NCBI RefSeq assembly: GCF_007665395.1
Contig: NZ_VDND01000013.1
Span: 124,001 to 188,000 of the forward strand
DNA length: 64,000 nt
Direction: 5' to 3'
Source of the DNA: Pseudomonas oryzihabitans
GTDB lineage: Bacteria; Pseudomonadota; Gammaproteobacteria; Pseudomonadales; Pseudomonadaceae
Shown here in pieces: positions 46,685-54,217 of the stretch (positions are counted from its first letter, which is position 1; each line of letters starts with the position of its first letter). The position numbers and the translations under genes were made by a program. Under the pieces are notes generated by a model that did not search any database, was not told the origin of the DNA, and saw nothing but the letters and a program-made list of their open reading frames with translations.

Positions 46685-46708
46685 AGAGCGGACGCCGAAG
46701 CAAGATCC

Positions 46709-46739
46709 GTTGGGCTTCGCTGTGCTCAACCCAACCTAC
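46709..46739. repeat. GTAGGTTGGG dispersed inverted repeat (minus copy)
   Basis: GTTGGGCTTCG ... CAACCCAACCTAC, inverted relative to the copy at 46646. Confidence 0.8.
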
Positions 46740-46746
46740 CGCGGCT

Positions 46747-47106
46747 GCGATCAGGAATCAGCACCGTAGCGTGGAAAACGGCGCAGTCTTTTCCGTCGGG
46801 GACTATGTCGCGAGATGCGCCCTCACCCCAACCCTCTCCCAGAGGGAGAGGGGGTCTTTCGGAGCAGGCGATGGGGATCAGCGCGGTAGCGTGGAAAACG
46901 GCGGAGCCTTTTCCACTGGGGGCTTCGGAGTGAGGTGGGCCCTCACCCCAACCCTCTCCCAGAGGGAGAGGGGGTCTTTCGGAGCAGGCGATGGGGATCG
47001 GTGCCGTAGCGTGGAAAACGGCGCAGCCTTTTCCACCGGGGACTTCGTCGCGAGGGGCGCCCTCACCCCAACCCTCTCCCAGGGGGAGAGGGAGCATACG
47101 ATCGGG
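46747..47106. repeat. Three tandem copies of a 120-bp unit
   Basis: Marker GTAGCGTGGAAAACGGCG recurs at 46766, 46886 and 47006, a period of exactly 120 bp. Each unit holds the palindrome GTGGAAAA-N10-TTTTCCAC (one base altered in unit one) and one CCCTCACCCC element (46820, 46940, 47060). Units differ by scattered substitutions. A related GTAGCGTGGACAACGGCG segment is at about 19690. Confidence 0.92.
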
Positions 47107-47107
47107 A

Positions 47108-48088
47108 TCAGAAATCCCAATCCTCATCCTCGGTACTGACCGCCTTGCCGATGACATAGGACGAGCCCGAGCCGGAGAAGAAGTCGTGGTTCTCGTCGGC
47201 GCTGGGCGACAGGGCGGCGAGGATCGCCGGGCTGACGTCGGTCATGCTGCTGGGGAACAGCGCCTCGAAGCCCAGGTTCATCAGCGCCTTGTTGGCGTTG
47301 TAGTGGAGGAATTTCTTCACGTCCTCGCTCCAGCCCACGCTGTCGTAGAGGTCCTCGGTGTAGGCCACCTCGTTGTCGTAGAGGTCCTGCAGCAACTCGT
47401 AGGCGAAGTCCTTGACCTGCTGGCGGCGCTCCGGGCTTTCCTTGGCCAGGGCCTGCTGGAATTTGTAGCCGATGTAGTAGCCGTGCACCGCTTCGTCGCG
47501 AATGATCAGGCGGATCAGGTCGGCGGTATTGGTCAGCTTGGCGCGGCTGGACCAGTACATCGGCAGGTAGAAGCCCGAATAGAAGAGGAAGGATTCCAGG
47601 AAGACGCTGGCCACCTTGCGCAGCAGCGGGTCCTCGGCGTGGTAGCGCGCGAGGATCAGGTCGGCCTTGGTCTGCAGATAGGGATTCTCCTCGCTCCAGC
47701 GATAGGCCTCGTCCACGTCCGGCGTCGAGCAGAGGGTGGAGAAGATCGAACTGTAGGAGCGCGCGTGCACCGCTTCCATGAAGCCGATGTTGGCGATCAC
47801 CGCTTCCTCGTGGGGGGTGACGGCATCGGCCAGCAGGGTCGGGGCGCCCACGGCGTTCTGGATGGTGTCCAGCAGGGTCAGGCCGGTGAAGACGCGGATG
47901 GTCAGCTGCTGTTCCTTGGGCGTCAGGGTCGCCCAGGAGGGGATGTCGTTGGACAGCGGGATCTTCTCCGGCAACCAGAAGTTGCCGGTCAGGCGATTCC
48001 ACACCTCCAGGTCCTTGTCGTCCTGGATGCGGTTCCAGTTGATGGCGTTGATGCGATTCAGGCGCGGCGCTTTGACGGATGCGTTCAT
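47108..48088 (-). CDS. nrdF: Class Ib ribonucleotide reductase small subunit NrdF
   Basis: 326 aa. Reads closely with enterobacterial NrdF: INAINWNRIQDDKDLEVWNRL, EAVHARSYSSIFSTLC (radical Tyr and metal ligands), FLESFLFYSGFYLPMY, DEAVHGYYIGYKFQ, and the C-terminal tail SADENHDFFSGSGSSYVIGKA that docks on NrdE. It holds a Mn2 (or Fe2)-tyrosyl radical assembled with NrdI. Start 48088 is 11 bp after the nrdE stop. Class Ib enzymes are rare in Pseudomonas. Confidence 0.97.
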   Translation of the reverse strand: MNASVKAPRLNRINAINWNRIQDDKDLEVWNRLTGNFWLPEKIPLSNDIPSWATLTPKEQQLTIRVFTGLTLLDTIQNAVGAPTLLADAVTPHEEAVIANIGFMEAVHARSYSSIFSTLCSTPDVDEAYRWSEENPYLQTKADLILARYHAEDPLLRKVASVFLESFLFYSGFYLPMYWSSRAKLTNTADLIRLIIRDEAVHGYYIGYKFQQALAKESPERRQQVKDFAYELLQDLYDNEVAYTEDLYDSVGWSEDVKKFLHYNANKALMNLGFEALFPSSMTDVSPAILAALSPSADENHDFFSGSGSSYVIGKAVSTEDEDWDF

Positions 48089-48098
48089 GGCGATTTCC

Positions 48099-50240
48099 TC
48101 ACAGGCTGCAGGACACGCAGCCCTGCACCTCGGTGCCTTCCAGGGCGGCCTGGCGCAGGCGGATGTAGTAGAGCGTCTTGATGCCCTTCTTCCAGGCATA
48201 GATCTGCGCCCGGTTGATGTCGCGGGTGGTGGCGGTGTCGCGGAAGAACAGCGTCAGCGACAGCCCCTGGTCGACATGGCGGGTGGCCTCGGCATAGGTG
48301 TCGATGATCTTTTCCGGGCCGATCTCGTAGGCATCCTGGTAGAACTCCTGGTTGTCGTCGGCCAGGTAGGGCGCCGGGTAGTAGACGCGGCCCAGCTTGC
48401 CTTCCTTGCGGATCTCCACCTTGGCGACGATGGGATGGATACTCGAGGTGGAGTGGTTGATGTAGGAGATCGAACCGGTCGGCGGGATGGCCTGGAGGTT
48501 GCGGTTGAACAGCCCGTGCTGCATCACCGACGCCTTGAGCTCCTGCCAGTCCTCTCGGGTCGGCAGGCGGATGGCGGCCACCTCGAACAGCTCCGCCACC
48601 CGCGGGGTGCGCGGGGTGAAGTCGCCCTCGGTGTACGGGTCGAAGTACTCGCCGCTGGCGTACTTGGAATCGGCGAAGCCCTGGAAGCTCTGGCCACGTT
48701 CGATGGCCAGGCGATTGGAGGCACGCACCGCGTGGTAGGTGACGGTGTAGAAGTACAGATTGGTGAAATCCAGGCCTTCCGCCGAGCCGTAGTGGATGTG
48801 CTCGCGGGCCAGGTAGCCGTGCAGGTTCATCTGCCCCAGGCCGATGGCGTGAGAGGCAGCGTTGCCGGCGGCCACCGAGGGTACGCAGCGGATGTCGCTC
48901 ATCTCCGAGACTGCGGTGAGGCCGCGGATGGCGGTCTCCACGGTGCGGCCCAGGTCCGGCGAATCCATGGTGCGGGCGATGTTCAGCGAACCCAGGTTGC
49001 AGGAGATGTCCTGGCCGATGTGCTGGTAGCCCAGGTCTTCGTCGAAGTGGCTGGGGGTGTTGACCTGGAGGATCTCCGAGCAGAGGTTGCTCATGTTGAT
49101 GCGCCCGGCGATGGGATTGGCCCGATTCACCGTGTCTTCGAACATCAGGTAGGGGTAGCCGGACTCGAACTGGATCTCCGCCAGGGTCTGGAAGAATTCC
49201 CGGGCATTGATCTTGCGCTTGCGGATGCGCGCGTCGGCCACCATCTCGGCGTACTTGTCGCTGACGCTGATGTCGGCGAAGGGCACGCCATAGACCCGCT
49301 CCACGTCGTAGGGCGAGAACAGGTACATGTCGGCGTTGCGCTTGGCCAGCTCGAAGGTGATGTCGGGGATGACCACGCCGAGGGACAGGGTCTTGATGCG
49401 GATCTTCTCGTCGGCGTTCTCGCGCTTGGTGTCGAGGAACCTCAGGATGTCCGGGTGGTGGGCGTTGAGATAGACGGCGCCGGCGCCCTGGCGTGAACCC
49501 AGCTGGTTGGCGTAGGAGAAGGCGTCTTCCAGCAGCTTCATGATCGGGATGATGCCGGAGGACTGGTTCTCGATGCGCTTGATCGGCGCCCCCACCTCGC
49601 GCACGTTGCTCAGCAGGAAGGCCACACCGCCGCCACGCTTGGACAGCTGCAGCGCCGAGTTCACCGCGCGGCCGATGGATTCCATGTTGTCTTCGATGCG
49701 CAGCAGGAAGCAGGACACCAGCTCGCCGCGCTGGCGCTTGCCGGCGTTGAGGAAGGTGGGCGTCGCCGGCTGGAAGCGCCCGCTGATCATCTCGTCCACC
49801 AGCGACTCGGCCAGGCGTTCGTCGCCGCGCGCCAGGCTCAGGGCGACCAGGCACACCCGGTCCTCGTAGCGTTCCAGGTAGCGCTGGCCGTCGAAGGTCT
49901 TGAGCGTGTAGCTGGTGTAGTACTTGAAGGCGCCGAGAAAGCTCTGGAAGCGGAATTTGTAGGCGTAGGCGCGCTCGAACAGCGCCTTGACGAAGGCCGG
50001 CGCGTATTGCTCCAGCACCGCCGCCTCGTAGTAGCCCTTGTCCGCCAGGTAACCGAGTTTCTCGTCCAGGTTATGGAAGAACACGGTGTTCTGGTTGACG
50101 TGCTGCAGAAAGTACTGCCGCGCCGCCTGGCGATCCTTGTCGAGTTGCAGCTCGCCGTTGGGACCGTAGAGGTTGAGCATGGCGTTGAGCGCGTGGTAGT
50201 CCGCCTCGCTGCCGGTCGGGGTCAGGCCTGACGTTGCCAA
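48099..50240 (-). CDS. nrdE: Class Ib ribonucleotide reductase large subunit NrdE
   Basis: 713 aa, against 714 in E. coli NrdE. SGRFQPATPTFLNAGKRQRGELVSC, NLCSEILQVN and NLGSLNIA form the substrate and active-site regions; the C-terminal CVSC pair takes electrons from NrdH. No ATP-cone, as expected for class Ib. The likely start is TTG 50240 (MATSGLTPTGSEADYHALNAML), in register with the E. coli N-terminus and with GGGAG about 10 bases upstream; it overlaps the nrdI end by 19 bp. Confidence 0.95.
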   Translation of the reverse strand: MATSGLTPTGSEADYHALNAMLNLYGPNGELQLDKDRQAARQYFLQHVNQNTVFFHNLDEKLGYLADKGYYEAAVLEQYAPAFVKALFERAYAYKFRFQSFLGAFKYYTSYTLKTFDGQRYLERYEDRVCLVALSLARGDERLAESLVDEMISGRFQPATPTFLNAGKRQRGELVSCFLLRIEDNMESIGRAVNSALQLSKRGGGVAFLLSNVREVGAPIKRIENQSSGIIPIMKLLEDAFSYANQLGSRQGAGAVYLNAHHPDILRFLDTKRENADEKIRIKTLSLGVVIPDITFELAKRNADMYLFSPYDVERVYGVPFADISVSDKYAEMVADARIRKRKINAREFFQTLAEIQFESGYPYLMFEDTVNRANPIAGRINMSNLCSEILQVNTPSHFDEDLGYQHIGQDISCNLGSLNIARTMDSPDLGRTVETAIRGLTAVSEMSDIRCVPSVAAGNAASHAIGLGQMNLHGYLAREHIHYGSAEGLDFTNLYFYTVTYHAVRASNRLAIERGQSFQGFADSKYASGEYFDPYTEGDFTPRTPRVAELFEVAAIRLPTREDWQELKASVMQHGLFNRNLQAIPPTGSISYINHSTSSIHPIVAKVEIRKEGKLGRVYYPAPYLADDNQEFYQDAYEIGPEKIIDTYAEATRHVDQGLSLTLFFRDTATTRDINRAQIYAWKKGIKTLYYIRLRQAALEGTEVQGCVSCSL

Positions 50241-50626
50241 AAGTCGTTCACTCCCGTGCGCACCCGGTCGACGTCCTCCGTCGTCCCGAGCAATTCGAAT
50301 TGGTAGAGCAGGGGCACCGCGCATTTCTGGGCGACGATGCGTCCGCCCAGGCAGTAGCCCTCGCCGAAGTTGGTGTTGCCCGCGGCGATGACGCCGCGGA
50401 TCAGGGCGCGGTTATGCGGATCGTTGAGAAACTGGATCACCGGCTTGGGCACCGCGCCCTTGCTGCCGCCGCCGCCATAGGAGGGCAACACCAGGATGTA
50501 GGGCTCGCGGGCCTTGAGCGGTTCGGCGGCGGGATCCTGGGGAATGCGTCGCGCCGCCAGGCCGAGTTTCTCGACGAATCTGTGGGTGTTCTCCGAGGTG
50601 CTGGAGAAATACAGCAGCTCACCCAT
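50222..50626 (-). CDS. nrdI: Flavodoxin-like NrdI, class Ib RNR maturation
   Basis: 134 aa. MGELLYFSSTSENTHRFVEKLG is the FMN phosphate-binding opening, LVLPSYGGGG and AAGNTNFGEGYCLGG the isoalloxazine loops. NrdI supplies the oxidant that builds the manganese-tyrosyl radical in NrdF. Start 50626 lies 10 bp after nrdH; coupled to nrdE by overlap. Confidence 0.95.
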   Translation of the reverse strand: MGELLYFSSTSENTHRFVEKLGLAARRIPQDPAAEPLKAREPYILVLPSYGGGGSKGAVPKPVIQFLNDPHNRALIRGVIAAGNTNFGEGYCLGGRIVAQKCAVPLLYQFELLGTTEDVDRVRTGVNDFWQRQA

Positions 50627-50636
50627 GGCCCTGGCC

Positions 50637-50861
50637 TCAGGCCACCAGCTGGCCGAGCTTGTCCGGGCGGAAGCCGGCCCAGTGGTCGTCACCGGCCACC
50701 ACCACCGGCACCTGGCGATAGCCCAGGGATTCCACGGTCTGGCGTGCATTGGCGTCCTGCTCGATGTCCACCACCTGGTAGGCGATCCCCTGGCGATCCA
50801 GGGCGCGATAGGTGGCGTTGCACTGCACGCAGGCGGGCTTGCTGTAGATGGTGATGGTCAT
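50637..50861 (-). CDS. nrdH: Glutaredoxin-like NrdH
   Basis: 74 aa. MTITIYSKPACVQCNATYRALD with redox motif CVQC, then YRQVPVVV and WAGFRPDKLGQLV, standard NrdH features. It is a thioredoxin-reductase-dependent hydrogen donor for NrdEF. GGAG precedes ATG 50861. First gene of nrdHIEF. NrdR boxes lie 120-165 bp upstream. Confidence 0.95.
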   Translation of the reverse strand: MTITIYSKPACVQCNATYRALDRQGIAYQVVDIEQDANARQTVESLGYRQVPVVVAGDDHWAGFRPDKLGQLVA

Positions 50862-50980
50862 GGCTGACTCCTGTCCGTAGTGGGGCGAACGCAAAGGAAA
50901 AGCCTCTCGCCAGCCGGCTTGTGCCAGGGTGACGCGGGTCCTTTCCTTTGAGTGCGGCTAGGGCCTCAAGTTCGGTCTAG

Positions 50981-51027
50981 ATACTACATATAGTGTTTTT
51001 ACTTTTCTACAGCACAATCCATAGGGT
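50981..51027. promoter_or_regulatory. Pair of NrdR boxes controlling nrdHIEF
   Basis: Box 1, 50981-50996, is ATACTACATATAGTGT (reverse complement ACACTATATGTAGTAT, 14 of 16 to the ACACTATATATAGTGT-type consensus). Box 2, 51012-51027, is GCACAATCCATAGGGT (about 12 of 16). Centres are 31 bp apart, the usual three-turn spacing for NrdR tetramer binding. The promoter for nrdH must lie within or beside them. Confidence 0.82.
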
Positions 51028-51029
51028 TT

Positions 51030-51043
51030 TTGATCCAGGTCAT
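51030..51043. promoter_or_regulatory. Possible Anr/FNR box
   Basis: TTGATCCAGGTCAT, eight of ten half-site bases of TTGAT-N4-ATCAA (nine of ten to the TTGAT-N4-GTCAA variant seen in Pseudomonas). It lies next to the NrdR boxes, in reach of nrdH or a plus-strand transcript. Confidence 0.35.
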
Positions 51044-51081
51044 GGTCGCTGTCTATCAGCCTGTGAGCCTGCTCCGCATGG

Positions 51082-51163
51082 GCGACACCACGGGTGTCGC
51101 GGTCTGCACACAAGTAGTCCTCGCGCGGCGAGGACTACTTCCGGCCTTCCAGCGCAGACCGCG
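51082..51163 (+). other. Structured RNA candidate in the epd leader
   Basis: Nested perfect stems: CGCGGTCTGC (51098-51107) pairs with GCAGACCGCG (51154-51163), enclosing a 13-bp hairpin AAGTAGTCCTCGC-GCG-GCGAGGACTACTT (51112-51140). An alternative stem GCGACACC-ACG-GGTGTCGC (51082-51100) competes with the outer one. No T run follows on either strand, so it is not a simple terminator. Function unknown. Confidence 0.55.
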
Positions 51164-51335
51164 ATCCGCGTCGGATGCCGCAGCGACGCCAAGCCAGGCG
51201 GCAGAAATTTTTCGGCTCTGCCAAGGAGGGCACCTTTTTGTAGTGAGAACGGTAGGCTCGCTACCGCGGCGACTCCCATTCGTCGCCGAACGCCCGCATA
51301 ATCGACCTTTCGCTAGCGCTCGAGTCCGTCCCCGC

Positions 51336-52379
51336 ATGAGTTCTGCCCGCTATCGCCTCGCTCTCAATGGCTACGGTCGCATCGGTCGCTGCGTCCTGCG
51401 TGCCCTGCACGAGCGCGGCGCGGCGACGGACCTTTCCATCGTCGCCCTCAACGACCTGGCCGACCGGCCCAGCCTCGAGTACCTGACCCGCTTCGACTCC
51501 ACCCATGGCCGCTTTCCCGGGCGGGTGGCGCTGGACGGCGAGCGGCTGCGCATCGACGACCAGGCCCTGGAGATCCGCCGCGAGGCCGAACCGGAGCGGG
51601 TGGACTGGCGGGCGCTGGACGTCGATCTGGTGCTGGAATGTTCCGGTGCCTTCAGCACCCGCGCCGAGGCCGGACGCTTTCTCGCCGCCGGAGCGCCACG
51701 GGTGCTGTTCTCCCAGCCCATGGTCAGCGAGACGGACGTGGACGCCACCGTGGTCTATGGCGTCAACCAGCACAGCCTGCGCGGTGACGAGACCCTGGTC
51801 TCGAATGCGTCCTGTACCACCAACTGCAGTGTCCCGGTGCTGAAACTTTTGCATGAGACGCTGGGTCTGGAATACGTCTCCATCACCACGATCCACTCGG
51901 CCATGAACGACCAGCCCGTGATCGACGCCTACCATGCCGAAGATCTGCGGCGGACCCGCTCGGCGTTCCAGTCGATCATCCCGGTGGCGACCGGCCTGGC
52001 GCGGGGCATCGAGCGGTTGCTGCCGGAACTGGGCGGGCGCATCCAGGCCCGCGCCGTGCGCGTACCCACGGTCAACGTCTCCTGCCTGGACATCACCTGC
52101 ATCGTCGGCCAGGACACCAGCGCGCCCGCCCTCAATACCCTGTTGCGCGACGCCGCGCAGGACGGCCCCCTGGCCGGGCTGATCGACTACACCGAGTTGC
52201 CCCACGCATCCTGCGATTTCAACCACGATCCCCATTCCGCCATCGTCGACGGCAGCCAGACCCGCGTCTCCGGTCCCCGGCTGGTCAACCTGCTGGTCTG
52301 GTTCGACAATGAATGGGGTTTCGCCAACCGCATGCTCGACGTCGCCGGCCATTGGCTGCGCAGCGCCAAGCCCACCTGA
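51336..52379 (+). CDS. epd: D-erythrose-4-phosphate dehydrogenase
   Basis: 347 aa GAPDH-family enzyme. LALNGYGRIGRCVLRALHE is the NAD Rossmann loop, Cys160 in SNASCTTNC the catalytic thiol, and WFDNEWGFANRM the C-terminal signature. The epd-pgk-fba order and sequence (rather than gap) point to Epd, which oxidises erythrose 4-phosphate toward pyridoxal phosphate; some GAPDH activity cannot be excluded. ATG 51336 has a weak ribosome site (GAGTCCG). Confidence 0.92.
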   Translation: MSSARYRLALNGYGRIGRCVLRALHERGAATDLSIVALNDLADRPSLEYLTRFDSTHGRFPGRVALDGERLRIDDQALEIRREAEPERVDWRALDVDLVLECSGAFSTRAEAGRFLAAGAPRVLFSQPMVSETDVDATVVYGVNQHSLRGDETLVSNASCTTNCSVPVLKLLHETLGLEYVSITTIHSAMNDQPVIDAYHAEDLRRTRSAFQSIIPVATGLARGIERLLPELGGRIQARAVRVPTVNVSCLDITCIVGQDTSAPALNTLLRDAAQDGPLAGLIDYTELPHASCDFNHDPHSAIVDGSQTRVSGPRLVNLLVWFDNEWGFANRMLDVAGHWLRSAKPT

Positions 52380-52406
52380 AACAAGCACAACTAAGGGATT
52401 GCCTGT

Positions 52407-53570
52407 ATGTCCGTGTTGAAAATGAGCGACCTCGATCTGAAGGGTAAGCGCGTCCTGATTCGCGAAGACCTCAACGTCCCGGTGAAGGAAGGCCAGATCA
52501 AGAGTGACGCCCGTCTGGTCGCCGCCCTGCCGACCCTCAAGCTGGCCCTGGAGAAGGGCGCCGCGGTGATCGTCTGCTCGCACCTGGGCCGTCCCACCGA
52601 GGGCGAATTCAGCGAGGAAAACAGCCTGGCGCCGGTGGCCGCCTACCTGAGCAAGGCGCTTGGCCGCGAGGTACCGCTGGTGAAGGACTACCTGAACGGC
52701 GTCCAGGTCGAGCCGGGCCAGCTGGTGCTGCTGGAGAACGTGCGCTTCAACGCGGGCGAAAAGAAGAACGCCGATGAGCTGGCGAAGCAATACGCCGCCC
52801 TGTGCGACATCTTCGTCATGGACGCCTTCGGCACCGCCCACCGCGCCGAGGGCTCGACCCATGGCGTGGCCAAGTTCGCCAAGGTCGCCGCGGCCGGTCC
52901 GCTGCTGGCCGCCGAGCTGGACGCCCTGGGCAAGGCGCTGGGTAACCCGGCGCGCCCCATGGCCGCCATCGTCGCCGGCTCCAAGGTCTCCACCAAGCTC
53001 GACGTGCTCAACTCCCTGGCGCAGATCTGTGACCAGCTGATCGTCGGTGGCGGCATCGCCAACACCTTCCTTGCCGCGGCGGGCTACAAGGTCGGCAAGT
53101 CGCTGTACGAGGCCGACCTGGTGGACACCGCCAAGGCCATCGCCGCCAAGGTCAGCGTGCCGCTGCCGGTGGACGTGGTGGTCGCCAAGGAATTCGCCGA
53201 GACCGCTCAGGCCACCACCAAGTCGATCAAGGACGTGGCCGACGACGACATGATCCTCGACATCGGTCCGGTCAGCGCCCAGCAATTCGCCGACCTGCTG
53301 AAATCGGCCAAGACCATTCTCTGGAACGGTCCGGTGGGCGTCTTCGAATTCGACCAGTTCGGCGAGGGCACCCGCACCCTGGCCAAGGCCATCGCCGACA
53401 GCGATGCCTTCTCCATCGCCGGCGGTGGTGACACCCTGGCCGCCATCGACAAGTACGGCATCGGCGAGCAGGTCTCCTACATCTCTACCGGCGGTGGCGC
53501 CTTCCTCGAATTCGTCGAGGGCAAGGTGCTGCCGGCCGTGGAAGTCCTCCAGCAACGCGCCCAGGAGTGA
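52407..53570 (+). CDS. pgk: Phosphoglycerate kinase
   Basis: 387 aa. Opens MSVLKMSDLDLKGKRVLIREDLNVP, with LPTLKLALEKGAAVIVCSHLGRPTEG, AIVAGSKVSTKLDVL and the nucleotide-binding GGGDTLAAI. Makes ATP from 1,3-bisphosphoglycerate. AAGGGA precedes the ATG, 27 bp after epd, so the two are co-transcribed. Confidence 0.99.
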   Translation: MSVLKMSDLDLKGKRVLIREDLNVPVKEGQIKSDARLVAALPTLKLALEKGAAVIVCSHLGRPTEGEFSEENSLAPVAAYLSKALGREVPLVKDYLNGVQVEPGQLVLLENVRFNAGEKKNADELAKQYAALCDIFVMDAFGTAHRAEGSTHGVAKFAKVAAAGPLLAAELDALGKALGNPARPMAAIVAGSKVSTKLDVLNSLAQICDQLIVGGGIANTFLAAAGYKVGKSLYEADLVDTAKAIAAKVSVPLPVDVVVAKEFAETAQATTKSIKDVADDDMILDIGPVSAQQFADLLKSAKTILWNGPVGVFEFDQFGEGTRTLAKAIADSDAFSIAGGGDTLAAIDKYGIGEQVSYISTGGGAFLEFVEGKVLPAVEVLQQRAQE

Positions 53571-53575
53571 TCCCC

Positions 53576-53773
53576 ATGCGTACGCCGCTGCTCGTCTGTT
53601 CCGCTGTCCTCGCGCTGGCCGGTTGCGCCGGTGGCTCCGCCGACCAGGCCTGTGCGGTCTTCGCGCCGCCACCCGCGGCGGCCGCCACGCCCACGGCGCA
53701 GAATGGCGAGCGCGTCGACACGCTCACCGGCAATACCAACGCCGGTCGACCGGCCAGCGGTTGTGCCCGGTGA
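53576..53773 (+). CDS. Small predicted lipoprotein
   Basis: 65 aa. MRTPLLVCSAVLALAGCAGG: signal with lipobox LAGC (Cys17), then a short Ala/Pro/Thr-rich tail ending PASGCAR. GGAG sits inside the pgk stop region. Function unknown. Stop overlaps the next start (GTGA). Occupies the place where P. aeruginosa also has small hypothetical genes between pgk and fba. Confidence 0.75.
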   Translation: MRTPLLVCSAVLALAGCAGGSADQACAVFAPPPAAAATPTAQNGERVDTLTGNTNAGRPASGCAR

Positions 53774-54099
53774 AGGGCCGCAGCCTGCTCTTCGGCCTGT
53801 TGAGCGCCGCGCTGCTGGCCGGCTGCGCCGGTCGCGGCGGTCAGCAGACCGGCGGCTGGACCCACTGGGTCTGCGATTCCAAGGCGGCCTTCGATTGGCG
53901 CTACGTGGATCGCAGCCAATCCATCGTCGACCTCAAGCTGGAAGGCGATGGCCTGATCCGTCACCTCAACCGCGAACCGGCCACCGACGGCCAGTCCTAT
54001 ACCGACGGGCTGGTGGCCTTCCACATCCGCGGCGACCAGGGACTCGTCTACTGGATCGCCAACAATGACCTCATCGGTCGTGGCTGCCGGACGCCGTGA
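53770..54099 (+). CDS. Predicted lipoprotein, MliC-like C-terminal half
   Basis: 109 aa from GTG 53770, overlapping the previous stop. Signal with lipobox LLAGC (Cys20). The mature part has two distant cysteines (WVCDSK; GRGCRTP) and a YTDGLVAFHIRGDQGLVYW segment that recalls the MliC lysozyme-inhibitor pattern, but the similarity is weak and the role unproven. Coupled to the small lipoprotein upstream and to pgk. Confidence 0.75.
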   Translation: MKGRSLLFGLLSAALLAGCAGRGGQQTGGWTHWVCDSKAAFDWRYVDRSQSIVDLKLEGDGLIRHLNREPATDGQSYTDGLVAFHIRGDQGLVYWIANNDLIGRGCRTP

Positions 54100-54217
54100 A
54101 GCGGCGAATGTCTGCTGAACCGATTAATCCACGGCGGCCAGGGGTCGGCCGCTTGAACCCTGCCAGCCGCTCATGCAGGCTGGCGCCACCACCGCCTTTG
54201 TAGGGAGATAATCACCA

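Larger units (their letters stand above)
46551..47107. other. Intergenic repeat block downstream of nrdF
   Basis: 557 bp with no gene. Two GTAGGTTGGG elements in inverted orientation are followed by three 120-bp tandem units. No U-rich terminator seen for nrdF apart from the repeat hairpins. Confidence 0.8.
50862..51335. other. Divergent nrdH-epd intergenic region
   Basis: 474 bp: nrdH leader, two NrdR boxes (50981-51027), an Anr-like box (51030-51043), then a strongly structured segment (51082-51163) and a GGCAGA-N11-TCTGCC hairpin near 51200-51222 before epd. An open frame extends epd upstream to 51030, but its translation is not epd-like. Confidence 0.7.

Noticed and set aside
46747..47106. 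Regular repeats considered as a CRISPR array
   Set aside because: The period is 120 bp with similarity over the whole unit, no short repeat/unique spacer alternation and no cas genes.
51030..51335. N-terminal extension of epd by 102 codons
   Set aside because: The added sequence crosses the hairpins, is not dehydrogenase-like, and LALNGYGRIGR belongs at the N-terminus from ATG 51336.
51261..53672. An 803-codon minus-strand open frame across epd and pgk
   Set aside because: Antisense shadow of two intact conserved enzymes; repetitive composition and no start context.
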